5,248 bases of DNA from JBDHRG01 sp039807445 (GTDB lineage: Bacteria > Pseudomonadota > Gammaproteobacteria > Competibacterales > Competibacteraceae). The stretch covers positions 1 to 5,248 of the forward strand of contig JBDHRG010000243.1 of NCBI GenBank assembly GCA_039807445.1, written 5' to 3'. This document shows, piece by piece, positions 1 to 5,248 of the stretch. The notes beneath the pieces were generated by a model, which saw only the letters and a list, made by a program, of their open reading frames with translations, searched no databases and was not told the DNA's origin. The translations under genes were made by a program, and so were the position numbers. Every line of letters starts with the position of its first letter. Position 1 is the first letter of the stretch.

Positions 1-126
1 GCCGGCGAGCTGGATCGCGCCGCCGAACAGCAGCAGCTTCTCGGTCAGCGTGGTCTTGCCGGCGTCGGGGTGGGAGACGATGGCGAAGGTACGCCGCCGG
101 TTCATCTCCTGCAGGAATTCGCTCAT
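1..126 (-). CDS. prfC: Peptide chain release factor 3 (RF3), N-terminal fragment
   Basis: RF3 is a cytoplasmic translational GTPase that removes RF1/RF2 from the ribosome after peptide release. Only the first 42 codons lie in the window; the gene runs off the left edge (family length is about 530 residues). Seen directly: an ATG at 126-124, a short basic stretch NRRR at residues 9-12, then FAIVSHPDAGKTT at 14-26. This is the G1/P-loop of the translational GTPase class in its RF3 form (SHPDAGKTT, where EF-Tu has GHVDHGKTT). It is followed by LTEKLLLFGGAIQLAG, which closely matches remembered gammaproteobacterial RF3 sequences. No good Shine-Dalgarno lies just before the ATG. The gene is divergent from the serine hydrolase. 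EF-G and LepA are excluded by the SHPDAGKTT form and the following sequence. Confidence 0.93.
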   Translation of the reverse strand, partial: MSEFLQEMNRRRTFAIVSHPDAGKTTLTEKLLLFGGAIQLAG

Positions 127-175
127 GGTCGGCTCTGCGGTGCTCGCGGGCACGGTGGGTCCGGTAAAGCCGCGT

Positions 176-205
176 AGTCTACACCAGCGCGCCAGCGGCT
201 TTCAG
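176..205 (-). promoter_or_regulatory. Candidate sigma70 promoter for prfC
   Basis: On the minus strand, CTGAAA (205-200, 4/6 match to the -35 consensus) is followed by an 18-bp spacer and TAGACT (181-176, 4/6 match to the -10 consensus). It lies about 50 bp upstream of the prfC ATG. This is one of the few A/T-containing patches in the divergent gap. The assignment rests on pattern only, and such matches occur by chance. Confidence 0.27.
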
Positions 206-282
206 CCGCCGAGCCCGCGGTTCCGATGAGCGCCGACCTGGTGCAAACTCTCTGCGCCCTCCCACATCGCATCACCGGACTG

Positions 283-1302
283 ATGACCCCGACCGACACC
301 CCCGACCGCGGCCGCCGCCGCCTGCTGCTCGGCCTCGCCGGACTGCCGCTGCTGGCGCTGGGTGAAAGCGCACTGGCCGCCCAGCCCAGGCAGGCGGCCA
401 GGCCTGCGCCGAAACCCGCGGCCCGAACCGCACCCGCGCCGCGTCCCCGGACTGTCACGAAGTCCGCGCCCGAGGCTGCCCGCCGCCAGGCGGCAGCACC
501 CGCGCGTCCGGCGCTGCCGTTGCCGGCGCTGAACACGCGCGTGCAGCAGCGGCTGACCGAGCTGCGCGCCCGCGGGCTGCTCGGTCGTAACGAGGCCAGC
601 GCCTGGCTGGTGCAGGAGCTGCGCTCGGGGCAGCAATTGCTGGCGATCAACTCGACCGCCGCGCTGCAGGCAGCGAGCATGATCAAACCCTTCGTCGCCG
701 CAGCTTTCCTCAGCCAGGTCCAGGCCGGCCGTCACGCTTACACGCCGCAGCGGCGCGTGCAGATGGAAGCGATGATCGTCCACAGCGACAACGACGCGAC
801 CAACGCCTTGATGCGCCTGGTCGGCGGCCCGACGCAGGTGCAGGCCGAGCTGCGCCGACTGGCCCCGGACGTGTTTCGCCAGACCGCGGTGCTCGAGTAC
901 ATCCCCGCCGGCGGCCGCACCTACCGCAACCGTGCCTCGGCGCAGGATTACGCGCGCTTCCTCGCTGCGCTGTGGGCGCGGCGGCTGCCGCACTCGGACG
1001 AGCTGCTGCGCGTGATGGCGATCCCGAACCGCGACCGCCTCTACGACGGCGCCGAAGGCGTGACACGCGGCACCGCGGTCTACGACAAGACCGGCACCAC
1101 CGCGCGGCTGTGCGGCGACATGGGCATCCTGGTGGCACGCTGCCGCGACGGCCGCCAGTTGCCCTACGCCATCGTCGGCATCGTCCAGAGCCCGGTGTCG
1201 GTCAAGAACTACGGCAACTGGATGCTCGCGCGCGGCAACGTGATCCGCGAGATCTCGAGCGTCGTGTACCAGGAGCTGCGCAAGACGCACGGGCTGGTCT
1301 GA
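283..1302 (+). CDS. Exported serine hydrolase, class A beta-lactamase fold
   Basis: A probable periplasmic or envelope serine hydrolase of the class A beta-lactamase/PBP-like fold. Counting from the chosen ATG (339 residues): residues 9-33 form a signal peptide with a Tat-like RRR, then LLLGLAGLPLLALG and an ALAAQ cleavage region. Residues about 35-80 are a Pro/Ala/Arg-rich linker. The catalytic domain carries SMIK (Ser132 nucleophile, Lys135), SDN at 168-170 and KTG at 269-271. The order and spacing are those of class A enzymes. The omega-loop ExxLN motif with its Glu166 general base is not recognisable; a Glu sits in LEYIPAGG but aligns a few residues late. That argues against an efficient antibiotic-degrading enzyme; the substrate is unknown. 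An in-frame ATG at 226 would add 19 residues ahead of the signal peptide. I prefer 283 because it gives a normal signal peptide, although neither start has a good ribosome binding site. The gene converges on nudL across a repeat element. Confidence 0.88.
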   Translation: MTPTDTPDRGRRRLLLGLAGLPLLALGESALAAQPRQAARPAPKPAARTAPAPRPRTVTKSAPEAARRQAAAPARPALPLPALNTRVQQRLTELRARGLLGRNEASAWLVQELRSGQQLLAINSTAALQAASMIKPFVAAAFLSQVQAGRHAYTPQRRVQMEAMIVHSDNDATNALMRLVGGPTQVQAELRRLAPDVFRQTAVLEYIPAGGRTYRNRASAQDYARFLAALWARRLPHSDELLRVMAIPNRDRLYDGAEGVTRGTAVYDKTGTTARLCGDMGILVARCRDGRQLPYAIVGIVQSPVSVKNYGNWMLARGNVIREISSVVYQELRKTHGLV

Positions 1303-1409
1303 ATAATGGGTGAGCAGGAATGGGGAATGAGGGATGAGGGACGGGTGTGTCTTCCTCATTACTCATCCCCCATACCTCATTGCCCGCAGCCCCCATCACC
1401 CATCCCTCA
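1300..1409. repeat. Inverted heptamer-repeat hairpin between convergent genes
   Basis: The 104-bp gap is filled by 7-bp units of the form TGRGGRA. On the plus strand they run from 1307 to 1341 (for example TGGGGAA 1321-1327, TGAGGGA 1328-1334 and again 1335-1341). On the minus strand they run from 1409 to 1352 (TGAGGGA 1409-1403, TGGGTGA, TGGGGGC, TGCGGGC, a 2-bp slip, then TGAGGTA, TGGGGGA, TGAGTAA, TGAGGAA). The arms 1307-1341 and 1352-1386 pair over 35 positions around a 10-nt loop; by hand count 25 are Watson-Crick, 5 are G-U and 5 are mismatches. The register begins at the hydrolase TGA on one strand and at the nudL TGA on the other. There is no U-tract, so it is not a classical intrinsic terminator. 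It could still end or stabilise both converging transcripts. Confidence 0.8.
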
Positions 1410-2018
1410 TCCCCCGGCGAGCTTCTGCGCGAAGTTGACCAGCATCGCCGCGGTCGCGCCCCAGATGTTGCGCTCCTGGTAAGGCAGCACGTAGAACTGG
1501 CGCTCGCGCCCCTGGAACACGCGCCGCCGGCGCTCGTGGTTGCGCGGGTCGAGCACGAAGCCGAGCGGCACCTCGAAGGCCTCGGCGACTTCGAACGGGT
1601 CGAGGCGCAGCGCGAACGGCGGCCTCACCAGGGCGACCACCGGCGTGACCAGGAAGCCAGTGACGGTCTGGTACAGGTCGAGATAGCCGACCACCTCGAT
1701 GTGGCGGCGCGCGAGCCCGATCTCTTCCTCGGCTTCGCGCAGTGCCGTGTCGACCGGCGTCGCGTCGTCCGGCTCGGCACCGCCGCCGGGAAAGCTGACC
1801 TGCCCCGGGTGGTGCGCAAGGTGCTCGGTGCGCTGCGTCAGCAGCACGGTCGGTCCCGCAGCCCGCAGCACCACTGGCACCAGCACCGAGGCCGGACGCA
1901 AGACTCCGGCCTCATCGCGCGGCACGCCGGCGACGGCGAAGTCGCCGGTCAGCGCGCGCGGGTCGGGCGCCGGGTTGACTCGCGCGCGGATCAGGTCGGA
2001 CAGGCGGTCGGGGTACAT
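1407..2018 (-). CDS. nudL: Nudix hydrolase, probable coenzyme A pyrophosphatase
   Basis: Predicted to cut coenzyme A (or a CoA derivative) to 4'-phosphopantetheine and 3',5'-ADP in the cytoplasm. From the ATG at 2018-2016 the protein has 203 residues, normal for the NudL/YeaB group. Seen: the CoA-diphosphatase signature LLTQRTEHL then HHPGQVSFPGGG (about residues 59-80), followed by a Nudix helix ALREAEEEIGL with R94, E95, E98 and E99 as the expected metal-binding residues. As I recall for E. coli NudL, the first Glu of the generic Nudix box is absent. The C-terminal half (YLDLYQTVTGFLVTPVVAL) also fits this group. A TTG at 2036 would add six residues; ATG at 2018 is preferred although its Shine-Dalgarno is weak. 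It is last of three minus-strand genes, 154 bp after nudC. Its TGA is also the first three bases of a repeat unit. Substrate choice is inferred from family only. Confidence 0.88.
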   Translation of the reverse strand: MYPDRLSDLIRARVNPAPDPRALTGDFAVAGVPRDEAGVLRPASVLVPVVLRAAGPTVLLTQRTEHLAHHPGQVSFPGGGAEPDDATPVDTALREAEEEIGLARRHIEVVGYLDLYQTVTGFLVTPVVALVRPPFALRLDPFEVAEAFEVPLGFVLDPRNHERRRRVFQGRERQFYVLPYQERNIWGATAAMLVNFAQKLAGG

Positions 2019-2057
2019 GGACCCATTGTCGCCCAAAGCGGCGCCGCTGGGCAGGGA

Positions 2058-2100
2058 CGTGACAGCGTTTCACGGCTTTGCGATGTGCTGTCGTGTCACG
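2058..2100. promoter_or_regulatory. Three related half-sites upstream of nudL (possible operator)
   Basis: In the 154-bp gap between nudC and nudL, CGTGACA (2058-2064) and TTTCACG (2068-2074) form a dyad with a 3-bp centre and 6 of 7 matching arm positions. A further TGTCACG (2094-2100), the exact complement of the first half, lies 26 bp on. The arrangement could bind a dimeric regulator controlling nudL. The same 7-mer occurs elsewhere in the window, twice inside the hydrolase gene, so chance is a real possibility. Confidence 0.2.
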
Positions 2101-2172
2101 CCGGACGAACAGCATCGCTGCCGTCGTGCAGGGCCGATCCCCCCCTCGACTGCGCCACGCCCCCGGAGCGGA

Positions 2173-2991
2173 CTACCGCCCGGCCAGCCAGTCGTCGATC
2201 AGCCAGCGGGCGATGCTCATCGGCGCGGGCAGGCCGGGCAGGTGCGCGGGGTCGAACCAGCCGGCGTCGACGATCTCGATGCCGTCGATGCGGATGTCGC
2301 CGCCGGCCCAGTCGGCGTCGAAGGCGATCATCAGCGAGTGCGGGAAAGGCCAGGACTGGCTGGCGAGGTAGCGCAGGTTCACCACCTCGAGCCCGACCTC
2401 TTCGCGCACTTCGCGCCGCACCGTCTGCTCGAGCGCTTCGCCGACGTCGACGAACCCGGCCAGCACCGAAAACACCCCCGGCAGGAAGCGCGGCGAACGC
2501 GCCAGCAGGATGCGGCCGTCGTCGCGCGTGATACGCACCATGATCGCCGGCGACACCCGCGGGTACTGGCGCAGACCGCAGCCCGGACAGCCGCGCGAAC
2601 GCTCGTCGGAGCGGCGTTCGGTCGGCGTGCCGCAGCGGCCGCAGAAGCGGCTGTCGCGGTCCCAACTCAGGATCTGCGCCGCCTGCGACGCCACACCGTG
2701 CAGCGCCTCGTCGAAACCGCCCCACAGCGCGCGCAGGCCGACGAGTTCGGTGCCGGGAGGCAGCGGCTCGGCGGCCTCGAGGTCGACCGCGCGGCAGGGT
2801 ATCCCACCGAGCCTGCCGAGCGGCAGCGCGGTGCGCGGTGCCAGTTGCGGGTATGGCCAGGCCGCAGCGAACGGCAGCGCACCCTCGGCTTGCAGCACCA
2901 GCAGGCGGTCGCCGGCGAAGCCGAACCACCAGCCGGGTTCGGCACCGTCGTCGGTAAAGGCAGGCTGGAAAGCTTCGGGGAGCAGCAGCAT
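2173..2991 (-). CDS. nudC: NAD+ diphosphatase (NADH pyrophosphatase)
   Basis: NudC hydrolyses NADH/NAD+ to NMN(H) and AMP; in E. coli it also removes NAD caps from RNA 5' ends. The protein has 272 residues (E. coli about 257). Domains: a divergent N-terminal domain (1-110); a zinc ribbon with Cys117/Cys120 and Cys135/Cys138; a Nudix domain with a full consensus box from G179 (E185, R193, E194, E197, E198, G200); and the NudC-specific SQSWPFP at 211-217, which separates this family from other Nudix enzymes (family SQPWPFP). These features make the call secure. The ATG at 2991-2989 is chosen because it is the only Met before the conserved WWFGF segment. It lacks a visible Shine-Dalgarno: the base of a strong hairpin ends about ten bases upstream. 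The gene follows dauA by 74 bp and precedes nudL by 154 bp in the same direction. Confidence 0.95.
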   Translation of the reverse strand: MLLLPEAFQPAFTDDGAEPGWWFGFAGDRLLVLQAEGALPFAAAWPYPQLAPRTALPLGRLGGIPCRAVDLEAAEPLPPGTELVGLRALWGGFDEALHGVASQAAQILSWDRDSRFCGRCGTPTERRSDERSRGCPGCGLRQYPRVSPAIMVRITRDDGRILLARSPRFLPGVFSVLAGFVDVGEALEQTVRREVREEVGLEVVNLRYLASQSWPFPHSLMIAFDADWAGGDIRIDGIEIVDAGWFDPAHLPGLPAPMSIARWLIDDWLAGR

Positions 2992-2994
2992 GAT

Positions 2995-3068
2995 CAGGTA
3001 CGAGGCACGAGGAGCGAGGTTCGAGTATCCATCCTACTCGCTCCTCGCTCCTCGTGCCTCACCCCTCA
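2995..3068. repeat. Near-perfect inverted heptamer-repeat hairpin between dauA and nudC
   Basis: Read on the minus strand from the dauA stop codon, the sequence is a run of 7-bp units: TGAGGGG (3068-3062), TGAGGCA, CGAGGAG, CGAGGAG, CGAGTAG. The complementary run follows back towards nudC. Positions 3002-3019 pair perfectly with 3043-3060 (18 bp). After a 2x2 mismatch, 3022-3027 pairs with 3035-3040 (6 bp) around the 7-nt loop 3028-3034. That is 24 of 26 pairs by hand count. No U-tract follows on the minus strand, so a simple intrinsic terminator is not indicated. The position suggests a 3'-end stabiliser for dauA, attenuation before nudC, or both. Confidence 0.88.
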
Positions 3069-4832
3069 CAGCTCCGTCAGCCTCCCCCGCTCGGTCTCCA
3101 GCCCCAGGTGGCGTTTGACCCGGCGCAGCGCCGCCTCGAGGTCGGGTTCGAGCAGCAGCTTGCCCGGGACTTCGACGATGCCGGCCTTGGCCAGCGCGCG
3201 CGCCGGCTGGCCGCGCACGCCAGCGAGTGCCACGCACACGCCGTCGGCGTGCAGGCGGCGGATCGCCGCATCGAGCGAGGCCAGCCCGGTCAGGTCGATC
3301 ACCGGCACGCCGTCGAGGTCGAGGATCACCGCCCGGCAGTGATCGTCGATCCGGTGCAGCGCGCTCATCGCCTTCTCGGCGGCGCCGAAGAACAGCGGTC
3401 CGGCAACCTCGAACAGCCGCACCGAGGTCGGCAGGGGCTCGATCAGCGCCGGGTGTTCGGTGCCATACAGCGTGCTGCCGGCGAACTCGGCCATGCGCCG
3501 CATGAACAGCAGCGCCGCCAGCACCACGCCAGCCGCCACCGCGACCACCATGTCGAAGACCACCGTCAGTCCGAAGCATGCGACCAGGACCGCCGCGTCG
3601 CTGCGCGGCGCGATCTTCAGCAGCCGCAGGCAATGACCGAACTCGCCCATGTTCCACGCCACCAGCAGCAGCAGCGCCGCGAGCGACGCCATCGGCAGCC
3701 GGCCGAGCAGCGGCGCCAGCGCCAGCAGCACCAGCAGGATGAAACCGGCGTGGATCACCGCCGCCAACGGCGAGCGCGCTCCGGCGCGGATGTTGGTCGC
3801 GGTGCGCGCCAGCGCACCGGTCGCGGCGATGCCGCCGAAGAAGGGCGCGACGAGGTTGCCGAACCCCTGACCGACCAGTTCGGCATCGGGGTCGTGCTTG
3901 GTGCCGGTCATGCCGTCGGCGACCACGGCACACAGCAGCGACTCGATCGCGCCGAGCAACGCGATCGCGAACGCCGGCCCCAGCAGCTCCTGCACCACGC
4001 CGAGCGACAGCCCGAGCGGCGCGCCGTTCGCGTCCGCCAGGCTCCACGGCAGCACCGGCTGCGGCAGCAGCGGCGGGATGCCGGCGAAGGTCCGACCGTC
4101 GACGACGTAGCTGAAGCGCGAGGCGATGGTCGCGACCTCGAAGCCCTCGACGCTCGCCGACAGCCCGACCGCCGTCAGGGTGCCAAGCGCGAGCGCGGCC
4201 AGGTGCTGCGGGATCGGCGTCTTCAGCCGCGGCCACAGGATCAGGACCACCAGCGTCAGCGCGCCGATCGCGAGGTCGGGCACGTGCAGCGCCGGCAGCT
4301 TCGCGGCGATCAGCGCCATGCGCTCGAAGAAGGCATCGGGCTGGTGCTCGATCGGCAGGCCGAAGAAGTCGCGCAGCTGCAGCGTCGCGATCACCACACC
4401 GATGCCGGCGGTGAAGCCGCTGGTCACCGGATGCGGGATGAACTGGATCAGCTTGCCCATCCGGGCGAAGCCCATCGCCAGCAGCATCAGCCCCGCCATC
4501 AGGCTGGCGGTGACCAGCCCGCCGATGCCGTGTTTCAGCGCGATCGGGTGCAGGATCACGATGAAGGCCGCGGTCGGTCCCGAGACGCTGAAGCGCGCCC
4601 CGCCGGCGAGCGCGATCAGCGCGCCTGCAACCACCGCGGTGTACAGCCCGAACTGCGGCGGCACGCCGCTGCCGATCGCCAGCGCCATCGCCAGCGGCAC
4701 CGCGACGATGCCGACGGTGAGCCCGGCGAGCAGGTCGGCGCGCAAGTCGCGCCCCGTGTAGCCCGCGCGCCAGGTTTCGCGCAGTGCAGTGGCGAATGAC
4801 CACCGTTCCCTCGTATCCGTGCCTGCGTGCAT
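3066..4832 (-). CDS. dauA: SulP-family transporter with STAS domain, DauA-like
   Basis: An inner-membrane SLC26/SulP transporter of 588 residues (E. coli DauA, about 559, carries C4-dicarboxylates such as succinate). Hydrophobic core residues 30-440 are expected to form the 14-segment SulP fold. Landmarks that closely match remembered DauA are PLAMALAIGSGVPPQFGLYT (46-65), FSVSGPTAAF (81-90), GAIESLLCAVVADGMTGTKH (294-313) and ELVGQGFGNLVAPFFGG (318-334). A cytoplasmic STAS domain follows (about 461-570), with VIDLTGL at 501-507 at the usual loop. The start at 4832-4830 is preceded by GGGGAGGGAG, a good Shine-Dalgarno, and the protein aligns with the family from there. The open frame extends further upstream, but that part is non-coding in character. 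Transport of sulfate, bicarbonate or another anion cannot be excluded from sequence alone. It is first of three minus-strand genes and divergent from the amino-acid binding protein. Confidence 0.9.
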   Translation of the reverse strand: MHAGTDTRERWSFATALRETWRAGYTGRDLRADLLAGLTVGIVAVPLAMALAIGSGVPPQFGLYTAVVAGALIALAGGARFSVSGPTAAFIVILHPIALKHGIGGLVTASLMAGLMLLAMGFARMGKLIQFIPHPVTSGFTAGIGVVIATLQLRDFFGLPIEHQPDAFFERMALIAAKLPALHVPDLAIGALTLVVLILWPRLKTPIPQHLAALALGTLTAVGLSASVEGFEVATIASRFSYVVDGRTFAGIPPLLPQPVLPWSLADANGAPLGLSLGVVQELLGPAFAIALLGAIESLLCAVVADGMTGTKHDPDAELVGQGFGNLVAPFFGGIAATGALARTATNIRAGARSPLAAVIHAGFILLVLLALAPLLGRLPMASLAALLLLVAWNMGEFGHCLRLLKIAPRSDAAVLVACFGLTVVFDMVVAVAAGVVLAALLFMRRMAEFAGSTLYGTEHPALIEPLPTSVRLFEVAGPLFFGAAEKAMSALHRIDDHCRAVILDLDGVPVIDLTGLASLDAAIRRLHADGVCVALAGVRGQPARALAKAGIVEVPGKLLLEPDLEAALRRVKRHLGLETERGRLTEL

Positions 4833-4842
4833 CTCCCTCCCC
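4833..4842 (-). promoter_or_regulatory. Ribosome binding site of dauA
   Basis: GGGGAGGGAG on the minus strand directly precedes the ATG at 4832. It decides this start over the longer open reading frame, which extends another 118 codons upstream into the intergenic region and over the opposite gene. Confidence 0.7.
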
Positions 4843-4878
4843 TTTGGCAGCCCGGTGGGCCCCGAATTTAACCACGCC

Positions 4879-4890
4879 GCAACCGGTTGC
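4879..4890. promoter_or_regulatory. 12-bp perfect palindrome upstream of dauA (possible operator)
   Basis: GCAACCGGTTGC reads identically on both strands and lies 47-58 bp upstream of the dauA ATG. A weak -10-like TTAAAT (minus strand, 4871-4866) lies just downstream, which would put the palindrome in the spacer region of a dauA promoter, a typical repressor position. No -35 element is convincing. No regulator is identified in the window. Confidence 0.3.
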
Positions 4891-4996
4891 CGGAACCATG
4901 ACCCGGCCGTACAGAAACCGCGGCCCGCAGCGCCGGTTGTCACGGACAGTTTCCAACGATCACCGCGGGCAGTTCCCCCGGCGGCCCGACCATGAC

Positions 4997-5002
4997 TAGA
5001 CT
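4997..5002 (+). promoter_or_regulatory. Possible -10 element for the amino-acid binding protein gene
   Basis: TAGACT (4/6 match to TATAAT) on the plus strand lies about 110 bp upstream of the ATG. It is the same hexamer as in the candidate prfC promoter. The best -35 at the right spacing is only TTCCCC (4973-4978). A second 4/6 match, GACAAT at 5079-5084, is closer to the gene. I cannot choose between them, and I see no sigma54 GG/GC motif. Confidence 0.18.
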
Positions 5003-5100
5003 GATGGGCAGCCGTGCCGCGGTTCCCCACCGTGGCGGGCGACAACGACAACAAGCTGCCGGACTCTCCCCCGCCGGCGACAATGCGACACACCGAGACC

Positions 5101-5106
5101 GGAGGT
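5101..5106 (+). promoter_or_regulatory. Ribosome binding site of the amino-acid binding protein gene
   Basis: GGAGGT lies 5 bases before the ATG at 5112. It is the strongest Shine-Dalgarno in the window and suggests efficient translation, as is usual for periplasmic binding proteins. Confidence 0.85.
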
Positions 5107-5111
5107 AATCG

Positions 5112-5248
5112 ATGGACAAGCTGAAAAGCTGTGCGGCCAGCGCCGCCCTGCTCACCCTCGCCGTGGCTGCGGCCGGTACCGCGCACGCCGGCCCGACCTT
5201 CGAGGCGGTCAAGAAGAAGGGCTTCGTCCAGTGCGGCGTCAGCGACGG
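5112..5248 (+). CDS. aapJ: Amino-acid ABC transporter substrate-binding protein, N-terminal fragment
   Basis: The start of a periplasmic binding protein that delivers L-amino acids to an ABC importer of the Aap/Bzt type. Only 45 full codons are present before the right edge (family length about 340). Seen: a Sec signal peptide with MDKLK, a hydrophobic Ala/Leu core and an AHA-G cleavage site near residue 26. Then comes a mature N-terminus, TFEAVKKKGFVQCGVSD. The segment VKxKGFVQCGV is characteristic of AapJ/BztA proteins, whose conserved Cys lies here. The signal peptide and Shine-Dalgarno make the start secure. Permease and ATPase genes (aapQ, aapM, aapP) would be expected to the right but are outside the window. 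Another polar amino-acid binding protein of family 3 is possible, because the visible part is short. Confidence 0.8.
   Translation, partial: MDKLKSCAASAALLTLAVAAAGTAHAGPTFEAVKKKGFVQCGVSD

Noticed and set aside
202..1359. 385-codon minus-strand open frame over the serine hydrolase
   Set aside because: It is Arg/Gln/His-rich with no motif. The plus strand has signal peptide, SxxK, SDN and KTG in correct order.
1300..1409. CRISPR array
   Set aside because: The 7-bp units are contiguous, degenerate and inverted about a centre, with no unique spacers of 25-40 bp.
2019..2036. TTG start adding six residues to nudL
   Set aside because: An ATG 18 bases downstream is available and the extra residues add no recognisable family sequence. 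The TTG start remains possible.
2995..3068. Classical rho-independent terminator
   Set aside because: The stem is strong, but no run of T follows on the minus strand after the hairpin. The heptamer structure suggests a repeat element that may still influence termination.
1699..3342. 547-codon plus-strand open frame across nudL, nudC and the hairpin
   Set aside because: It runs through two well-supported minus-strand genes and the repeat element, shows no recognisable domain and is low-complexity Arg/Ala-rich.
3054..4799. 581-codon plus-strand open frame antisense to dauA
   Set aside because: Its composition is dominated by Arg/Gln/His/Asp with no family motif, as expected for the antisense frame of a GC-rich membrane protein gene. 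The minus strand carries the clear SulP/STAS protein.
4784..4999. Small plus-strand open frames of about 70 codons between dauA and aapJ
   Set aside because: They overlap the dauA start and the divergent control region, with no ribosome site or recognisable sequence.
4833..5186. N-terminal extension of dauA by 118 residues
   Set aside because: The extension shows no family similarity, overlaps the opposite gene's start, and a good ribosome site precedes the ATG at 4832.

Overview
The window is very GC-rich (roughly 70% by eye) and tightly packed, with strong codon bias towards G/C in third positions. The gene set (release factor RF3, a DauA-type SulP transporter, NudC, NudL, an Aap-type amino-acid binding protein) fits a high-GC proteobacterium. 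The RF3 N-terminus and the DauA and NudC sequences read most like gammaproteobacterial ones. I cannot fix the genus from this window.

Layout from left to right: the first 42 codons of prfC (minus strand, running off the left edge); a divergent, exported class A beta-lactamase-fold serine hydrolase (plus); a repeat-rich gap between convergent genes; then three minus-strand genes transcribed dauA -> nudC -> nudL. To the right is a 279-bp divergent control region, followed by the first 45 codons of an amino-acid ABC transporter binding protein (plus, running off the right edge).

Functionally this is mostly housekeeping. It holds translation termination/recycling (RF3), a periplasmic serine hydrolase, two Nudix hydrolases that cut the pyrophosphate bonds of NAD(H) and probably of coenzyme A, and uptake of organic acids or anions (DauA-like) and amino acids (Aap-like). 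The dauA-nudC-nudL order could be a loose operon, but a strong hairpin sits between dauA and nudC and 154 bp separate nudC from nudL.

The most interesting structure is non-coding. Two intergenic elements (1300-1409 and 2995-3068) are built from inverted arrays of 7-bp units with a shared YGRGG core. They fold into long hairpins, and their heptamer register starts exactly at the TGA stop codons of the flanking genes (three of three). The two elements have different unit sequences but the same architecture. I see no obviously novel multi-gene system, tRNA, rRNA, insertion sequence or CRISPR array.
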